Shown piece by piece: positions 31,506 through 40,206 of a DNA stretch of 64,000 nt. The stretch is from the NCBI RefSeq assembly GCF_004114425.1, contig NZ_RDQF01000013.1, forward strand, positions 1-64,000. Direction: 5' to 3'. A program made the position numbers and the translations under genes. Each line of letters starts with the position of its first letter. Within the stretch, counting starts at the first letter, position 1. This DNA comes from Bradyrhizobium vignae. GTDB taxonomy: Bacteria > Pseudomonadota > Alphaproteobacteria > Rhizobiales > Xanthobacteraceae. Below the pieces are notes generated by a model that saw nothing but the letters and a program-made list of their open reading frames with translations, was not told the origin of the DNA and ran no database searches.

Positions 31506-32606
31506 TCATGCCGCCGTTCGCCGCTCCTGCGCGTAACGCACCAGCGCGGCGAAGCGATAGATGCCGTGCACGAACTTGCCGTAGGGCATGGTGATGAACA
31601 GAGCAAACACCGCACCGAGATGCAGCGCGAGCAGCGGGCCCATCGCGCCAGTCTCGCGCAGGAGCAGCAGCAGCATCCCGGTGAAACCGGTCAGGAACAG
31701 CATGGCGATGAAGCCGACATCCATGCCGTAGCGGCTCTCGTCGAGCAGCGCCGGATCGCGCTGCATCCTGGCCATGAACAGGCCGATCGGCCCGATGATC
31801 AGACCGATGCCACCGAGCGTGCCGAGCACGACCGGCAGATCCCACCACGGATACGGCGCCTCGCGTCCCCAGAGATAGTGATACAGCGTCGCCACCGACG
31901 TCGCGACAAAGCAGAGCAGGAAGCCATAGAACGTCAGATGATGATAGAGCTTGCGCCGGTCCGTCGGACGGTCGTCCTCGTTGTAGCAGCCGACGCCGCC
32001 GCCATGGAGATAGCGCAGCTCGCCGGCATCACGGATCGCCTGGAACATCGAGCCGCCATCGACGCGGCCGCCGATCGGCGCACCAATATCGCGCCAGAAC
32101 GCGCGCACGCTCATGGCGAGGGCCAGGATGGCATAGAGAAGTGCGGCGCTGAACAGCGCAGCCATCGCATTGTGCGGCATCAATTTGTAGAACGCACCCG
32201 GCCCGGTGTTGACGCCGAACAGCACGCTGCGATCGTTGAGCACGGCGAAGCCGAGGATGAAGGCCGCCATGCTCAGCGCGGCGATGATGCTGATGAGGAG
32301 GCCGTTGCGCGCGAAGGCGCCGGACAGCATGCGCGGCCAGGCATAGGCCGCATAGGATTCCGCGCGTGCGACCGCAAGCGTCTTGGGAACGTTGACGTTG
32401 AACTCGTGCGGCGGCGAGAACTGGCAGTCGACGTAGCAGGCGCCGCAGGCATGGCAGAGATTGGCGAGATAGTTGAGGTCGCCGTCGGAGAAGGCGCGCC
32501 GCATCTCCATCGCCGGAAATACCGCGCACAGACCCTCGCAATAGCGACAGGAATTGCAGACCGTCATCAGACGGTCGGCTTCGTCCAAAATCCTAGTTCC
32601 GTGCAT
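31506..32606 (-). CDS. tcuB: Tricarballylate-utilisation membrane protein TcuB
   Basis: A 366-residue inner-membrane protein that takes electrons from TcuA. The N-terminus has two [4Fe-4S] motifs (CNSCRYCEGLC and CHACGACYVDC). About six membrane helices follow, carrying His residues that could bind heme b. In Salmonella TcuB re-oxidises the FAD of TcuA. The gene overlaps the tcuA stop by 14 bases, so the pair is translationally coupled. It ends with a basic tail; no tricarballylate permease (TcuC) is present beside it. Confidence 0.93.
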   Translation of the reverse strand: MHGTRILDEADRLMTVCNSCRYCEGLCAVFPAMEMRRAFSDGDLNYLANLCHACGACYVDCQFSPPHEFNVNVPKTLAVARAESYAAYAWPRMLSGAFARNGLLISIIAALSMAAFILGFAVLNDRSVLFGVNTGPGAFYKLMPHNAMAALFSAALLYAILALAMSVRAFWRDIGAPIGGRVDGGSMFQAIRDAGELRYLHGGGVGCYNEDDRPTDRRKLYHHLTFYGFLLCFVATSVATLYHYLWGREAPYPWWDLPVVLGTLGGIGLIIGPIGLFMARMQRDPALLDESRYGMDVGFIAMLFLTGFTGMLLLLLRETGAMGPLLALHLGAVFALFITMPYGKFVHGIYRFAALVRYAQERRTAA

Positions 32607-33984
32607 GTTCCGCCGCTTCCCGTCCTGCGATCCGCCCGAACACGCTGCCGATGGTCATGCCCATGCCGGCCGCATAGCCCTGGCCGAGCACGTTGCCGGC
32701 CATGATCTCGCCGGCGGCGAACATGTTGCTTGATGGCTTGCCGCCCTTCATCAGCATCCGCGCCTCCTTGTTCACGCGCGTGCCGAGATAGGTGAAGGTG
32801 ATGCCGGGTCGCACCGGATAGGCGAGATAAGGCGGCGTTTCGATTTTGCGCGCCCAGTGCGTCTTGGGTGGCGTTATGCCCTCTGTGCGACAGTCGTCCA
32901 GAATGGTGTGATCGAACGTGCCGGGCCGCACCGCGGCGTTGAATTCAGTGATGGTCTTCTCCAACGCGGTCGGATCGAGCTCCAGCTTACCGGCAAGCTC
33001 GGCGACGCTCTGCCCGGCGATCGGCGGAAACAGCGTCGGCATGAAGCTCGTCACGACGGTGGAATCGAAGATGATGTAGGCGATCTGGTCGGGCTGCGCC
33101 GCGACCAGGCGGCCCCAAATCGCGTAGCGCTTCGGCCAGATGTCCTCGCCCTCGTCGTAGAAGCGCTGGGCATGCTTGTTGACGACGATGCCGAACACGA
33201 CGGAGTCGTGGCGCGTGATGATGCCGCCGTCGAATTTCGGCGCGCGGGCGTCGATCGCGACCGCATGACATTGCGTGGGATCGCCGACCTCCTGCACGCC
33301 CTTGTCGAGCAGCAGCTTCAAGATCGAGCCGCGATTATAGGGGGTGCCGCGGATCAGGAAATTGTCGGCAGCCTCGCCCCAATATCGCTTCAGCCATTCG
33401 ACGTTGGCCTCGAAGCCGCCAGCCGCCGCGACCAGCGAAGTCGCGCGGATCTCGGTCTCGCCCTTGACCGGCCGCTTGAGGCGCGCGGCGAGGAACATGC
33501 CATCCTCGATCACGAGGTCGATGACCTCGGCGTCGTATTCGACCTCGACGCCGAGCCGTTCGGCCGTGAGATACAACGCGTTCAGCATGGCCCGGCCGCC
33601 GCCGAGAAAGAAGGAGTTGGTGCGGCCGAGGCTCAGCGTGCCGCCCAGCGAGGGCTGCCAGCGCACGCCCTGCTCCACGATCCAGTTCAGGATGTCCTTG
33701 GACTCCCGGATCATGTGACGGGCCAGCTCCTCGTCGGTCTGCCCGCCGGTGACGCGCAGCAGGTCCTCCCAGAATTCCTGTTCGGTATAGGGGCCAGTCA
33801 GGATTTCGGTCGCCGCATCGTGGGCGCAGCGCATGTTGCGGGTGTGGCGGGTGTTGCCGCCGCGATAGAACTTCGGCGCACCTTCGAGCACGAGCACCGA
33901 GGCGCCGCCGCGCCGTGCGCTGATCGCCGCACACAGGGCCGCGTTGCCGCCTCCGATCACCAGCACGTCGTATTTGCTGCCCAT
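32593..33984 (-). CDS. tcuA: FAD-dependent tricarballylate dehydrogenase
   Basis: A 463-residue flavoprotein that oxidises tricarballylate to cis-aconitate. The dinucleotide motif VIGGGNAALCAAISARRGG is at the N-terminus; further fumarate-reductase-type features (GGFEANVEWLKRYWG, GRAMLNALYLTAERLGVEV, GNVLGQGYAAGMGMTIGSVFGR) follow. The ATG at 33984 gives a protein close to the length known for TcuA; an ATG at 34017 is an alternative. The divergent GntR gene lies 151 bases upstream. Confidence 0.93.
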   Translation of the reverse strand: MGSKYDVLVIGGGNAALCAAISARRGGASVLVLEGAPKFYRGGNTRHTRNMRCAHDAATEILTGPYTEQEFWEDLLRVTGGQTDEELARHMIRESKDILNWIVEQGVRWQPSLGGTLSLGRTNSFFLGGGRAMLNALYLTAERLGVEVEYDAEVIDLVIEDGMFLAARLKRPVKGETEIRATSLVAAAGGFEANVEWLKRYWGEAADNFLIRGTPYNRGSILKLLLDKGVQEVGDPTQCHAVAIDARAPKFDGGIITRHDSVVFGIVVNKHAQRFYDEGEDIWPKRYAIWGRLVAAQPDQIAYIIFDSTVVTSFMPTLFPPIAGQSVAELAGKLELDPTALEKTITEFNAAVRPGTFDHTILDDCRTEGITPPKTHWARKIETPPYLAYPVRPGITFTYLGTRVNKEARMLMKGGKPSSNMFAAGEIMAGNVLGQGYAAGMGMTIGSVFGRIAGREAAEHARN

Positions 33985-34064
33985 GCCGTCTGCCCGATGC
34001 GACGAAGTTGGAGACATTCTGCCGGCCGGCGGGCTCGATTGCCGCCGATCCGCCATTGCGTACT

Positions 34065-34076
34065 TTTGTATACAAA
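34065..34076. promoter_or_regulatory. Operator-like palindrome between tcuA and its regulator
   Basis: TTTGTATACAAA is a perfect 12-base palindrome in the divergent gap, followed at once by GATATACAT. FadR-subfamily GntR proteins bind short palindromes with the shape TNGTNxACNA, and TTGTATACAA fits that form. It is centred 60 bases ahead of the GntR start and 87 ahead of tcuA. No other palindrome in the gap is as strong. Confidence 0.6.
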
Positions 34077-34135
34077 GATATACATAACAGGCGCAAGCGG
34101 CATCTCTGCATGGGCAGGATGCGCATCGAGGGATC

Positions 34136-34819
34136 ATGGCCAGACGCCCGGCAAAGACAGGCGGATCGGTTTCGCGCGGCGCCGGCGTGGCGCTGGGCGA
34201 AGCCGTGTTCCGCTCACTGTGCGAGGCGCTCCAGGCCGGCAGCTACCGCGCCGGCGACCGCCTGCGCGAGGAGGAAGTGGCGCAGCGGCTCAAGGTCAGC
34301 CGCACGCCGGTGCGGGAAGCGCTGGGCCGGCTCGCGGCGCGCGGTTTCGTCGCGCCCGCCGGCGGCCGCGGGCTGATCGTCCGCAATCTCGACATCTCCG
34401 AGGTGCTCGAGCTCTACGCCATGCGCGAGATCATGGAAGGCGCTGCCGCGCGCCTCGCCGCCGCGCACGCTTCAATGACGGAGATCGACGCGCTCTGCGA
34501 TATCGAGCAGGCCTTTGTCGAGACATCCGCGAGAGACGCAGCCGAAATGGCGCGGCTCAACCGCGCCTTCCACGAGGCCATCTGCCGCGCCGCACGCAAC
34601 CGCTATCTCGACAACGCTTCGCGGGAATTGCAGGATTGGATCGCCCTGCTCGGCCCGACCACCTTCACCGTATCGGGCCGCCCTTCGACCAGCCACGCCG
34701 AGCATCAGGCTATCATCGACGCGATCGCCGCGCGCGACGGCGACAAGGCCGAGCAGCTGGCGCGCGCACACATCCGCGAAGCGCTGCGCTGCCGGCTCAA
34801 GCTGCTGCAGAAGCAATAG
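34136..34819 (+). CDS. GntR/FadR-family regulator of tcuAB
   Basis: A 227-residue regulator: winged HTH at about 18-85 (LREEEVAQRLKVSRTPVREALGRLAARGFV) and an all-helical FCD ligand-binding domain (about 95-220) with conserved metal-site residues (AFHEAI, SHAEHQAIIDAI, RAHIREAL). Its divergent position beside tcuAB, with a palindrome between, suggests it represses or activates tricarballylate use. In Salmonella the local regulator TcuR is LysR-type, so the control type differs here. Confidence 0.9.
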   Translation: MARRPAKTGGSVSRGAGVALGEAVFRSLCEALQAGSYRAGDRLREEEVAQRLKVSRTPVREALGRLAARGFVAPAGGRGLIVRNLDISEVLELYAMREIMEGAAARLAAAHASMTEIDALCDIEQAFVETSARDAAEMARLNRAFHEAICRAARNRYLDNASRELQDWIALLGPTTFTVSGRPSTSHAEHQAIIDAIAARDGDKAEQLARAHIREALRCRLKLLQKQ

Positions 34820-34828
34820 CCGAGACGC

Positions 34829-35302
34829 TCACGCCAGCACGTCCGCGACGACCGCCTTCAAAACTTCCCTGACGTCACCGGGCTTCAGCCGCACCTGCAA
34901 GCCGCGCTGCCCGCCGTTGAGATAGACCAGGTCATGGGCGAGCGCGCTCTGCTCGACCACGGTGCGCACCGTCCGCCGCTGCCCGAACGGGCTGATGCCG
35001 CCGACCTTGTAGCCGGTGACGCGCTCGGCCTCGGGCGGCTTCATCATCTGCGCCGACTTGCCGCTCGCCGCCGCCGCCAGCTTCTTCATCGAGACCTCCT
35101 GGTCGGACGGCACGACCACGCAGACCGGCTTGCCATCGACCAGCGCCATCAGCGTCTTCAGGACGCGCGCCGGGTCCTCGCCAAGGGCAGCGGCCGCCTG
35201 AAGCCCGATACTCTCGGCGTCGGGATCATAGTCGTAGGTGTGAACGGTGAAGGCAACACCGGCGGCGCCAAGCGCACGTGTGGCGGGGGTGACTTTGGAC
35301 AT
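34829..35302 (-). CDS. ybaK: YbaK-type aminoacyl-tRNA deacylase
   Basis: A 157-residue protein of the YbaK/EbsC family, which removes cysteine mischarged onto tRNA(Pro). Markers are the N-terminal TPATRALGAAGVAFTVHTYDYD, the catalytic Lys region EVSMKKLAAAASGKSAQMM, and GYKVGGISPFGQRR. It is the standard single-domain length. It converges on the GntR gene with 9 bases between the stops, and a palindromic repeat lies just upstream of its start. Confidence 0.93.
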   Translation of the reverse strand: MSKVTPATRALGAAGVAFTVHTYDYDPDAESIGLQAAAALGEDPARVLKTLMALVDGKPVCVVVPSDQEVSMKKLAAAASGKSAQMMKPPEAERVTGYKVGGISPFGQRRTVRTVVEQSALAHDLVYLNGGQRGLQVRLKPGDVREVLKAVVADVLA

Positions 35303-35316
35303 AAACGGTATTTACC

Positions 35317-35406
35317 ACCGTCATTGCGAGGAGCGAAGCGACGAAGCAACCCGGAATCTTGCCGCGGAGGCAGTCTGGATTGCTTCGCTTCGCTCGCAAT
35401 GACGGT
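35317..35406. repeat. Palindromic interspersed repeat, 90 bases
   Basis: ACCGTCATTGCGAG at the left end is the exact reverse complement of CTCGCAATGACGGT at the right end. The interior contains CGAAGCGACGAAGCAA and TTGCTTCGCTTCG, so the whole forms a long hairpin. The same family occurs at 47878-47957. It lies between ybaK and the 3' end of the formate dehydrogenase alpha gene. Confidence 0.85.
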
Positions 35407-35442
35407 GTGGGTGCAGATGCGCGCCCCACCCGCGACGCCCCC

Positions 35443-38208
35443 CTACTCCGCCGCGTCCCGCATCTCGGCGCGCTCGGCCCGTACTGCGCAGAACTTGAAC
35501 TCCGGGATCTTGCCGAACGGGTCCAGCGCCGGGTTGGTGAGCAGGTTCGCCGCCGCCTCGGCGTAGCAGAACGGCATGAACACCATGTTCTCCGGCACGT
35601 CGCGGTCGGAGCGGACCTTGACCTCGACGGCGCCGCGGCGAGTCTCCAGGCGAATGAAATCGCCCGGCGCGAGGTTCTTCTTCCGCATGTCCTTCGGCGA
35701 CATGAACGCGACCGCCTCCGGCTCGATCTGATCGAGCACCTGGGCGCGGCGCGTCATCGAGCCGGTGTGCCAATGCTCCAGCACGCGGCCGGTCGACAGC
35801 ACCATCGGATATTCATCGTCCGGAATCTCGTCCGGCGGGATGACCTTGGCCGGCACGATCTTGCCGCGGCCGGTCGCGGTCGGGAAGCCCGTGGTGAAGA
35901 TGATCTCGTTGCCGGGCTTGTCGGGAGCGTCGGCCGGATAGGTGACCGCGCCTTCGCGCACCAGCCGCTCCCAGCTGATGTTCTTCAGCGACGGCATCAG
36001 CTCCGCCATTTCGGTATAGACGTCGCCGGGGCCTGAATAATTCCACGGCAGCCCCATGCGCTTGCCGATCTCCTGGATGATCCAGAGATCCTGCCGCGCA
36101 TCGCCCGGCGGATTGATCACCTGGCGCGCAAGTTGCACGCGGCGGTCGGTGTTGGTGAAGGAGCCCTCCTTCTCCGCAAAGGCCGAGGCCGGCAGGATCA
36201 CGTCGGCATGGAATGCGGTCTCGGTGACGAAGAGATCCTGCACCACGAGATGATCGAGCATGGCGAGCGCTTCGCGGGCATGCTGGAGATCGGGATCGGA
36301 CATCGCGGGGTTCTCGCCCTCGATATACATGCCCTTGATCTCGCCGGCATGGATCGCGTTCATGATCTCGACCACGGTCAGGCCCCGGACGGGATCGAGG
36401 TCCTGCTGCCAGAGCTCTTCGAAGGCGCCGCGCAGGTCGTCGCGGCCGACCGGCTGGTAATCCGGCAGGAACATCGGGATCAGGCCGGCGTCGGAGGCGC
36501 CCTGCACGTTGTTCTGGCCGCGCAGCGGATGCAGGCCGGTGCCGGGACGGCCGACCTGGCCGGTGATCAATGCAAGCGCAATCAGGCAGCGCGCATTGTC
36601 GGTGCCGTGAACGTGCTGGCTGATGCCCATGCCCCAGAAAATGATCGACGATTTCGCGCGCGCATAGGTCCGTGCTACCTCGCGCAGCATCTGCGCCGGG
36701 ATGCCGCAGATCGGCTCCATCCTCTCCGGCGTGAATTCCTTGATCTTCTCCTTGAGCTCCTCGAAGCCCTCAGTGTAGCCGGCGATATACTGGTCGTCGG
36801 TCAGGCCTTCGGTGATGATCGTGTTGATCATCGCATTCAACATCGCAACGTCGGAGCCGGGCTTGAACTGCAGATGCTTGGTCGCGTGACGCGACAGCGT
36901 CTGTCGCCGGGGATCCATGACGAACAGCTTGGCACCGTTCTTCGCCGCATTCTTGATGTAGGTCGCCGCGACCGGATGATTCACCGTCGGGTTGGCACCG
37001 ATCACCCAGATCACTTCGGCGTCCATCGCGGCCGCAAACGGCGCCGACACCGCCCCCGAGCTCAGTCCTTCGAACAGCGCCGCGACCGACGAGGCGTGGC
37101 ACAAACGGGTGCAATGGTCGACGTTGTTCGAGCCAAAACCGGTACGCACCAGCTTCTGGAACAAATACGCCTCTTCGTTGGACCCCTTGGCCGAGCCGAA
37201 GCCCGCCAGCGCCTTCACGCCCTTCTCGTCGCGAATCTTGACCAATCCCTCAGCCGCGATGTCGAGCGCCTCTTCCCAGCTCGCTTCACGGAAATGCGTG
37301 AAGGGATTGGCGGGATCGACCTGGTCGTTGGCATCCTTCTTCGCATTGGGCAGCCGCACCAGCGGCTTGGTCAGGCGATGCGGATGGTGGATGTAGTCGA
37401 AGCCGAAACGACCCTTCACACAGAGACGGTTGTGGTTGGCGGGGCCGTCACGGCCTTCCGCATAGATCACCTTCTCGTCCTTGACCTCATACGTGACCTG
37501 GCAGCCGACGCCGCAGAATGGGCAGAGCGAGTCGACCTTCCTGTCGGCATAGGTGACGCGGGTCTGCTTGTCGTCGAGCATCACGGCCGGCATCAGCGCC
37601 CCGGTCGGGCAGGCCTGCACGCATTCGCCGCAGGCGACGCAGGTGGACTCGCCCATGGGATCGTCGAAATCGAACACGATCTTGGCGCCGGCATTGCGAT
37701 AGGCCATGCCGATGACGTCGTTGACCTGGACCTCGCGGCAGGCGCGCACGCACAGGCCGCACTGGATGCAGGCATCGAGATTGACGCGCATCGCCGGATG
37801 GCTGGCGTCGGTCGCCCAGCGTTCGGCGGCGGGGAAGCGGCTTTCGGTGACACCCGTGGTCTCGGCCCAGTGCCAGAACTTCGAATCCGGATCGTGCGAG
37901 GTTTCGCGTGCCGGCTGGTCGGCGACGAGCAGCTCCATCACCATTCTTTGTGCCGCAATCGCACGCGCGGATTCCGTCTTCACCTTCATGCCGACCGACG
38001 GCGTGCGCTTGCAGGACGCCGCGAGCACACGTTCGCCCTCGATCTCGACCATGCAGGCGCGGCAATTGCCGTCGGGGCGATAATCGGGCGCCGGCGAGTA
38101 GCACAGATGCGGGATGTCGCGGCCCTGGCGTTTGGCGACCTGCCAGATCGTCTCGCCGGGATTGGCCTCGACCTGCTTGCCGTCGAGCTCGAACGTAATC
38201 TTCGTCAT
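35443..38208 (-). CDS. NAD-linked formate dehydrogenase, alpha (Mo/W) subunit
   Basis: A 921-residue cytoplasmic subunit of formate dehydrogenase, oxidising formate to CO2. Order: N-terminal [2Fe-2S] domain (Cys36, 49, 52, 66), two [4Fe-4S] motifs (Cys147/150/153/157 and 190/193/196/200), then the pterin domain with its own [4Fe-4S] (Cys229, 232, 236, 263) and the catalytic pair Cys370-His371 in RLCHASSVAAL. The C-terminal molydopterin-dinucleotide domain is complete. The His-Cys3 motif (CPTC type) of the NuoG N5 cluster is not visible after the [2Fe-2S] domain. It overlaps the beta-subunit stop by four bases. Electrons pass to NAD+ via beta; the active metal is Mo or W. Confidence 0.94.
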   Translation of the reverse strand: MTKITFELDGKQVEANPGETIWQVAKRQGRDIPHLCYSPAPDYRPDGNCRACMVEIEGERVLAASCKRTPSVGMKVKTESARAIAAQRMVMELLVADQPARETSHDPDSKFWHWAETTGVTESRFPAAERWATDASHPAMRVNLDACIQCGLCVRACREVQVNDVIGMAYRNAGAKIVFDFDDPMGESTCVACGECVQACPTGALMPAVMLDDKQTRVTYADRKVDSLCPFCGVGCQVTYEVKDEKVIYAEGRDGPANHNRLCVKGRFGFDYIHHPHRLTKPLVRLPNAKKDANDQVDPANPFTHFREASWEEALDIAAEGLVKIRDEKGVKALAGFGSAKGSNEEAYLFQKLVRTGFGSNNVDHCTRLCHASSVAALFEGLSSGAVSAPFAAAMDAEVIWVIGANPTVNHPVAATYIKNAAKNGAKLFVMDPRRQTLSRHATKHLQFKPGSDVAMLNAMINTIITEGLTDDQYIAGYTEGFEELKEKIKEFTPERMEPICGIPAQMLREVARTYARAKSSIIFWGMGISQHVHGTDNARCLIALALITGQVGRPGTGLHPLRGQNNVQGASDAGLIPMFLPDYQPVGRDDLRGAFEELWQQDLDPVRGLTVVEIMNAIHAGEIKGMYIEGENPAMSDPDLQHAREALAMLDHLVVQDLFVTETAFHADVILPASAFAEKEGSFTNTDRRVQLARQVINPPGDARQDLWIIQEIGKRMGLPWNYSGPGDVYTEMAELMPSLKNISWERLVREGAVTYPADAPDKPGNEIIFTTGFPTATGRGKIVPAKVIPPDEIPDDEYPMVLSTGRVLEHWHTGSMTRRAQVLDQIEPEAVAFMSPKDMRKKNLAPGDFIRLETRRGAVEVKVRSDRDVPENMVFMPFCYAEAAANLLTNPALDPFGKIPEFKFCAVRAERAEMRDAAE

Positions 38209-39908
38209 TCGGCCGCTTCCTTGAACTCGTCAGGGAAATATTTGATCACAGAGGACAGCGGGTTCGATGCCGCCTGTCCGAGCCCGCAGATCGAGGCGTC
38301 GCGCATCGCCTGGCTTAATTCTTCCAGCAAGGCACGGTTCCAGACCGGCCTCTGCATCAGCAGCGCCGCCTTCTGGGTTCCGACGCGGCACGGCGTGCAC
38401 TGGCCGCAGCTCTCGTCCTCGAAGAACTTCATCAGGTTCAGTGCCGCTGCGCGCACGCTGTCCTTCTGCGACAGGATCACGATCGCAGCCGAGCCGATGA
38501 AGCAGCCGTATTTCTCCAGCGTGCCGAAGTCGAGCGGGATGTCGTCCATCGAGGCCGGCAGGATGCCGCCGGACGCACCGCCCGGCAGGTAGGCGTAGAA
38601 CTGATGGCCGTCGGCCATGCCGCCGCAATATTCGTCGATCAGCTCGCGCACGGTGATGCCGGCAGGCGCCAGCTTCATGCCGGGATTCTTCACGCGCCCC
38701 GAGACCGAGAAGCTGCGCAGGCCATGACGCTCGTGGCGACCATGGCCCTTCCACCAATCGGAGCCCTTCTCGACGATGTCGCGCACCCACCACAACGTCT
38801 CGACGTTGTTGATCAGCGTCGGCAGCCCGAACAGGCCGACCTGGAACGGATATGGCGGCTTGTGCCGGGGCAGGCCGCGCTTGCCCTCGATGCTTTCCAG
38901 CAGCGAGGATTCCTCGCCGCAGATATAGGCGCCGGCGCCGCGGCGCATGTGCAGCGTCGGGCCGCCCGGCGGGAGCTTGGCAATCTCGCGCTCGAGGATC
39001 TCGCGCGATGCCGGGTATTCGTCGCGCAGATAGATGTAGACGTCGGAGGCCTGCACCACGTGCGCGCCGATCAGCATGCCCTCGATGAAGCGGTGCGGAT
39101 CGGTTTCCAGGTAATAGCGGTCCTTGAACGTGCCGGGCTCGCCCTCGTCGCCGTTGATCGCCATCAGCCGCGGGCCCGGTTCGCCCAGCACCGCGCGCCA
39201 TTTCCGTCCCGTCGGGAAGCCGGCGCCGCCGAGGCCGCGCAGCGAAGCATCGTCGAGCGCCTTGAGGAGATCGTCCTTCGACAGCTCGCCCGAGCGCAGC
39301 CGGCCCAGCAGCTTGTAGCCGCCGCCGGCGACATAGGCATCGTAGTCGATATATTTGGGCAGATGCGCGTGAGTGTTGCCAGCCTTGGCCGCCGCCATCA
39401 CATTGGCGACGGTGGCGTGATCGACGAAGTTGTGACCGACCTCCGCGGCAGGCGCGGTATCACAACGACCGACGCAGGGCGCGCGCACGACGCGGATGCC
39501 GGGACCTGACGCACTCTGCAGATCCTCGAGCAGCTTCTCGCCGCCAAGCATCGCGCAAGTCAGCGAATCGCAGACGCGGATCGTCAGCGGCGGAATGTCG
39601 GGCTCGCCTTCCTTCACCACGTCGAAATGCGCATAGAAGGTCGCGGTCTCGAACACCTCGGCGAAGGCGAGCTTCATCTCGTCGGCGAGCGCGGCCAGAT
39701 GCGCAGCCGAGATTTGATGGTACTTGTCCTGGATCAGGTGCAGATATTCGATCAAGAGATCGCGCCGCCGCGGCCTGTCGCCGAGCAACTTCTCGATCTC
39801 GTGCGCGGCCGTGGGATCGACCTGCCGCCCCTTGGGGGTCGCCTTGGCGCGTCGGCGCCCCTCGCCGGGATGCTCGAACGGGCGGACCTTGTGCACGTCG
39901 TGGCTCAT
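38205..39908 (-). CDS. Formate dehydrogenase beta subunit, NuoE-NuoF fusion
   Basis: A 567-residue fused diaphorase subunit. Residues about 30-165 are NuoE-like (FdsG-like) with the [2Fe-2S] cysteines 113, 118, 145 and 149. The rest is NuoF-like: LRGLGGAGFPTGRKWR (FMN/NADH site), GEESSLLESIEGKRG, and the [4Fe-4S] motif CGQCTPCRVGT with a distal Cys in ICGLG. It transfers electrons from the alpha subunit to NAD+. In Fds-type enzymes these are two genes (fdsG, fdsB); the fusion is the arrangement known for Methylobacterium extorquens Fdh1. It is the first gene of the operon. Confidence 0.94.
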   Translation of the reverse strand: MSHDVHKVRPFEHPGEGRRRAKATPKGRQVDPTAAHEIEKLLGDRPRRRDLLIEYLHLIQDKYHQISAAHLAALADEMKLAFAEVFETATFYAHFDVVKEGEPDIPPLTIRVCDSLTCAMLGGEKLLEDLQSASGPGIRVVRAPCVGRCDTAPAAEVGHNFVDHATVANVMAAAKAGNTHAHLPKYIDYDAYVAGGGYKLLGRLRSGELSKDDLLKALDDASLRGLGGAGFPTGRKWRAVLGEPGPRLMAINGDEGEPGTFKDRYYLETDPHRFIEGMLIGAHVVQASDVYIYLRDEYPASREILEREIAKLPPGGPTLHMRRGAGAYICGEESSLLESIEGKRGLPRHKPPYPFQVGLFGLPTLINNVETLWWVRDIVEKGSDWWKGHGRHERHGLRSFSVSGRVKNPGMKLAPAGITVRELIDEYCGGMADGHQFYAYLPGGASGGILPASMDDIPLDFGTLEKYGCFIGSAAIVILSQKDSVRAAALNLMKFFEDESCGQCTPCRVGTQKAALLMQRPVWNRALLEELSQAMRDASICGLGQAASNPLSSVIKYFPDEFKEAAE

Positions 39909-39953
39909 CGATTCGTCTCGATCTCGTCTTTTAGAACGGCTCCAGTTCTAGCT

Positions 39954-39967
39954 TCTGGCATGCCAGA
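39954..39967. promoter_or_regulatory. 14-base palindrome before the formate dehydrogenase operon
   Basis: TCTGGCATGCCAGA is a perfect palindrome 46-59 bases ahead of the beta-subunit start. On the coding strand the same segment can be read as TTGGCATCTGGCATGCC (39973 to 39957), which has the GG and GC dinucleotides of a sigma-54 -24/-12 element at the right 10-base spacing but a poor -12 box. An operator for a dimeric regulator is at least as likely. Confidence 0.4.
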
Positions 39968-39973
39968 TGCCAA

Positions 39974-40206
39974 GCAAATTCTCATGCTCTCGGAAGCAGT
40001 TAAGCGCGGCTCGAAAGGCAACCCTGGAACGCTGCCGGACACAGCCTTGCGTTCGTCTAACGCGCCAACCGATGGAACGAAGCCTGAATTGGTCTGGAGA
40101 TCAATAAAGGCTTCCCATGCTGCGATAGCGAAATCGTATCGCGCTCCGGCTCCGAGGCTACGGCGGGAGCGCGCAAGCTGCGCTCCCGCCCGTGGCGAAC
40201 GTGCGA
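39974..40206. other. Intergenic stretch upstream of the formate dehydrogenase operon
   Basis: No gene is visible. It holds the operon leader region on the left and the transporter's 3' hairpin (40162-40190) on the right. The short plus-strand frame that crosses it (from 39627) is a shadow. Confidence 0.4.
40162..40190 (-). terminator. Strong hairpin after the transporter gene
   Basis: An 11-base perfect stem (GGCGGGAGCGC with GCGCTCCCGCC, closing one more G-T pair) with a five-base loop, 17 bases beyond the transporter stop. There is no T-run after it on that strand, so it may rely on Rho or serve as an RNA-stability element. Confidence 0.5.

Noticed and set aside
32857-34872. 671-codon plus-strand frame opposite tcuA and into the GntR gene
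   Set aside because: It is an antisense shadow of tcuA that runs on out of frame through the real GntR gene.
36133-38592. 819-codon plus-strand frame opposite formate dehydrogenase alpha
   Set aside because: Antisense shadow; composition is dominated by Arg, His, Asp and Gly as in other shadows of this window.
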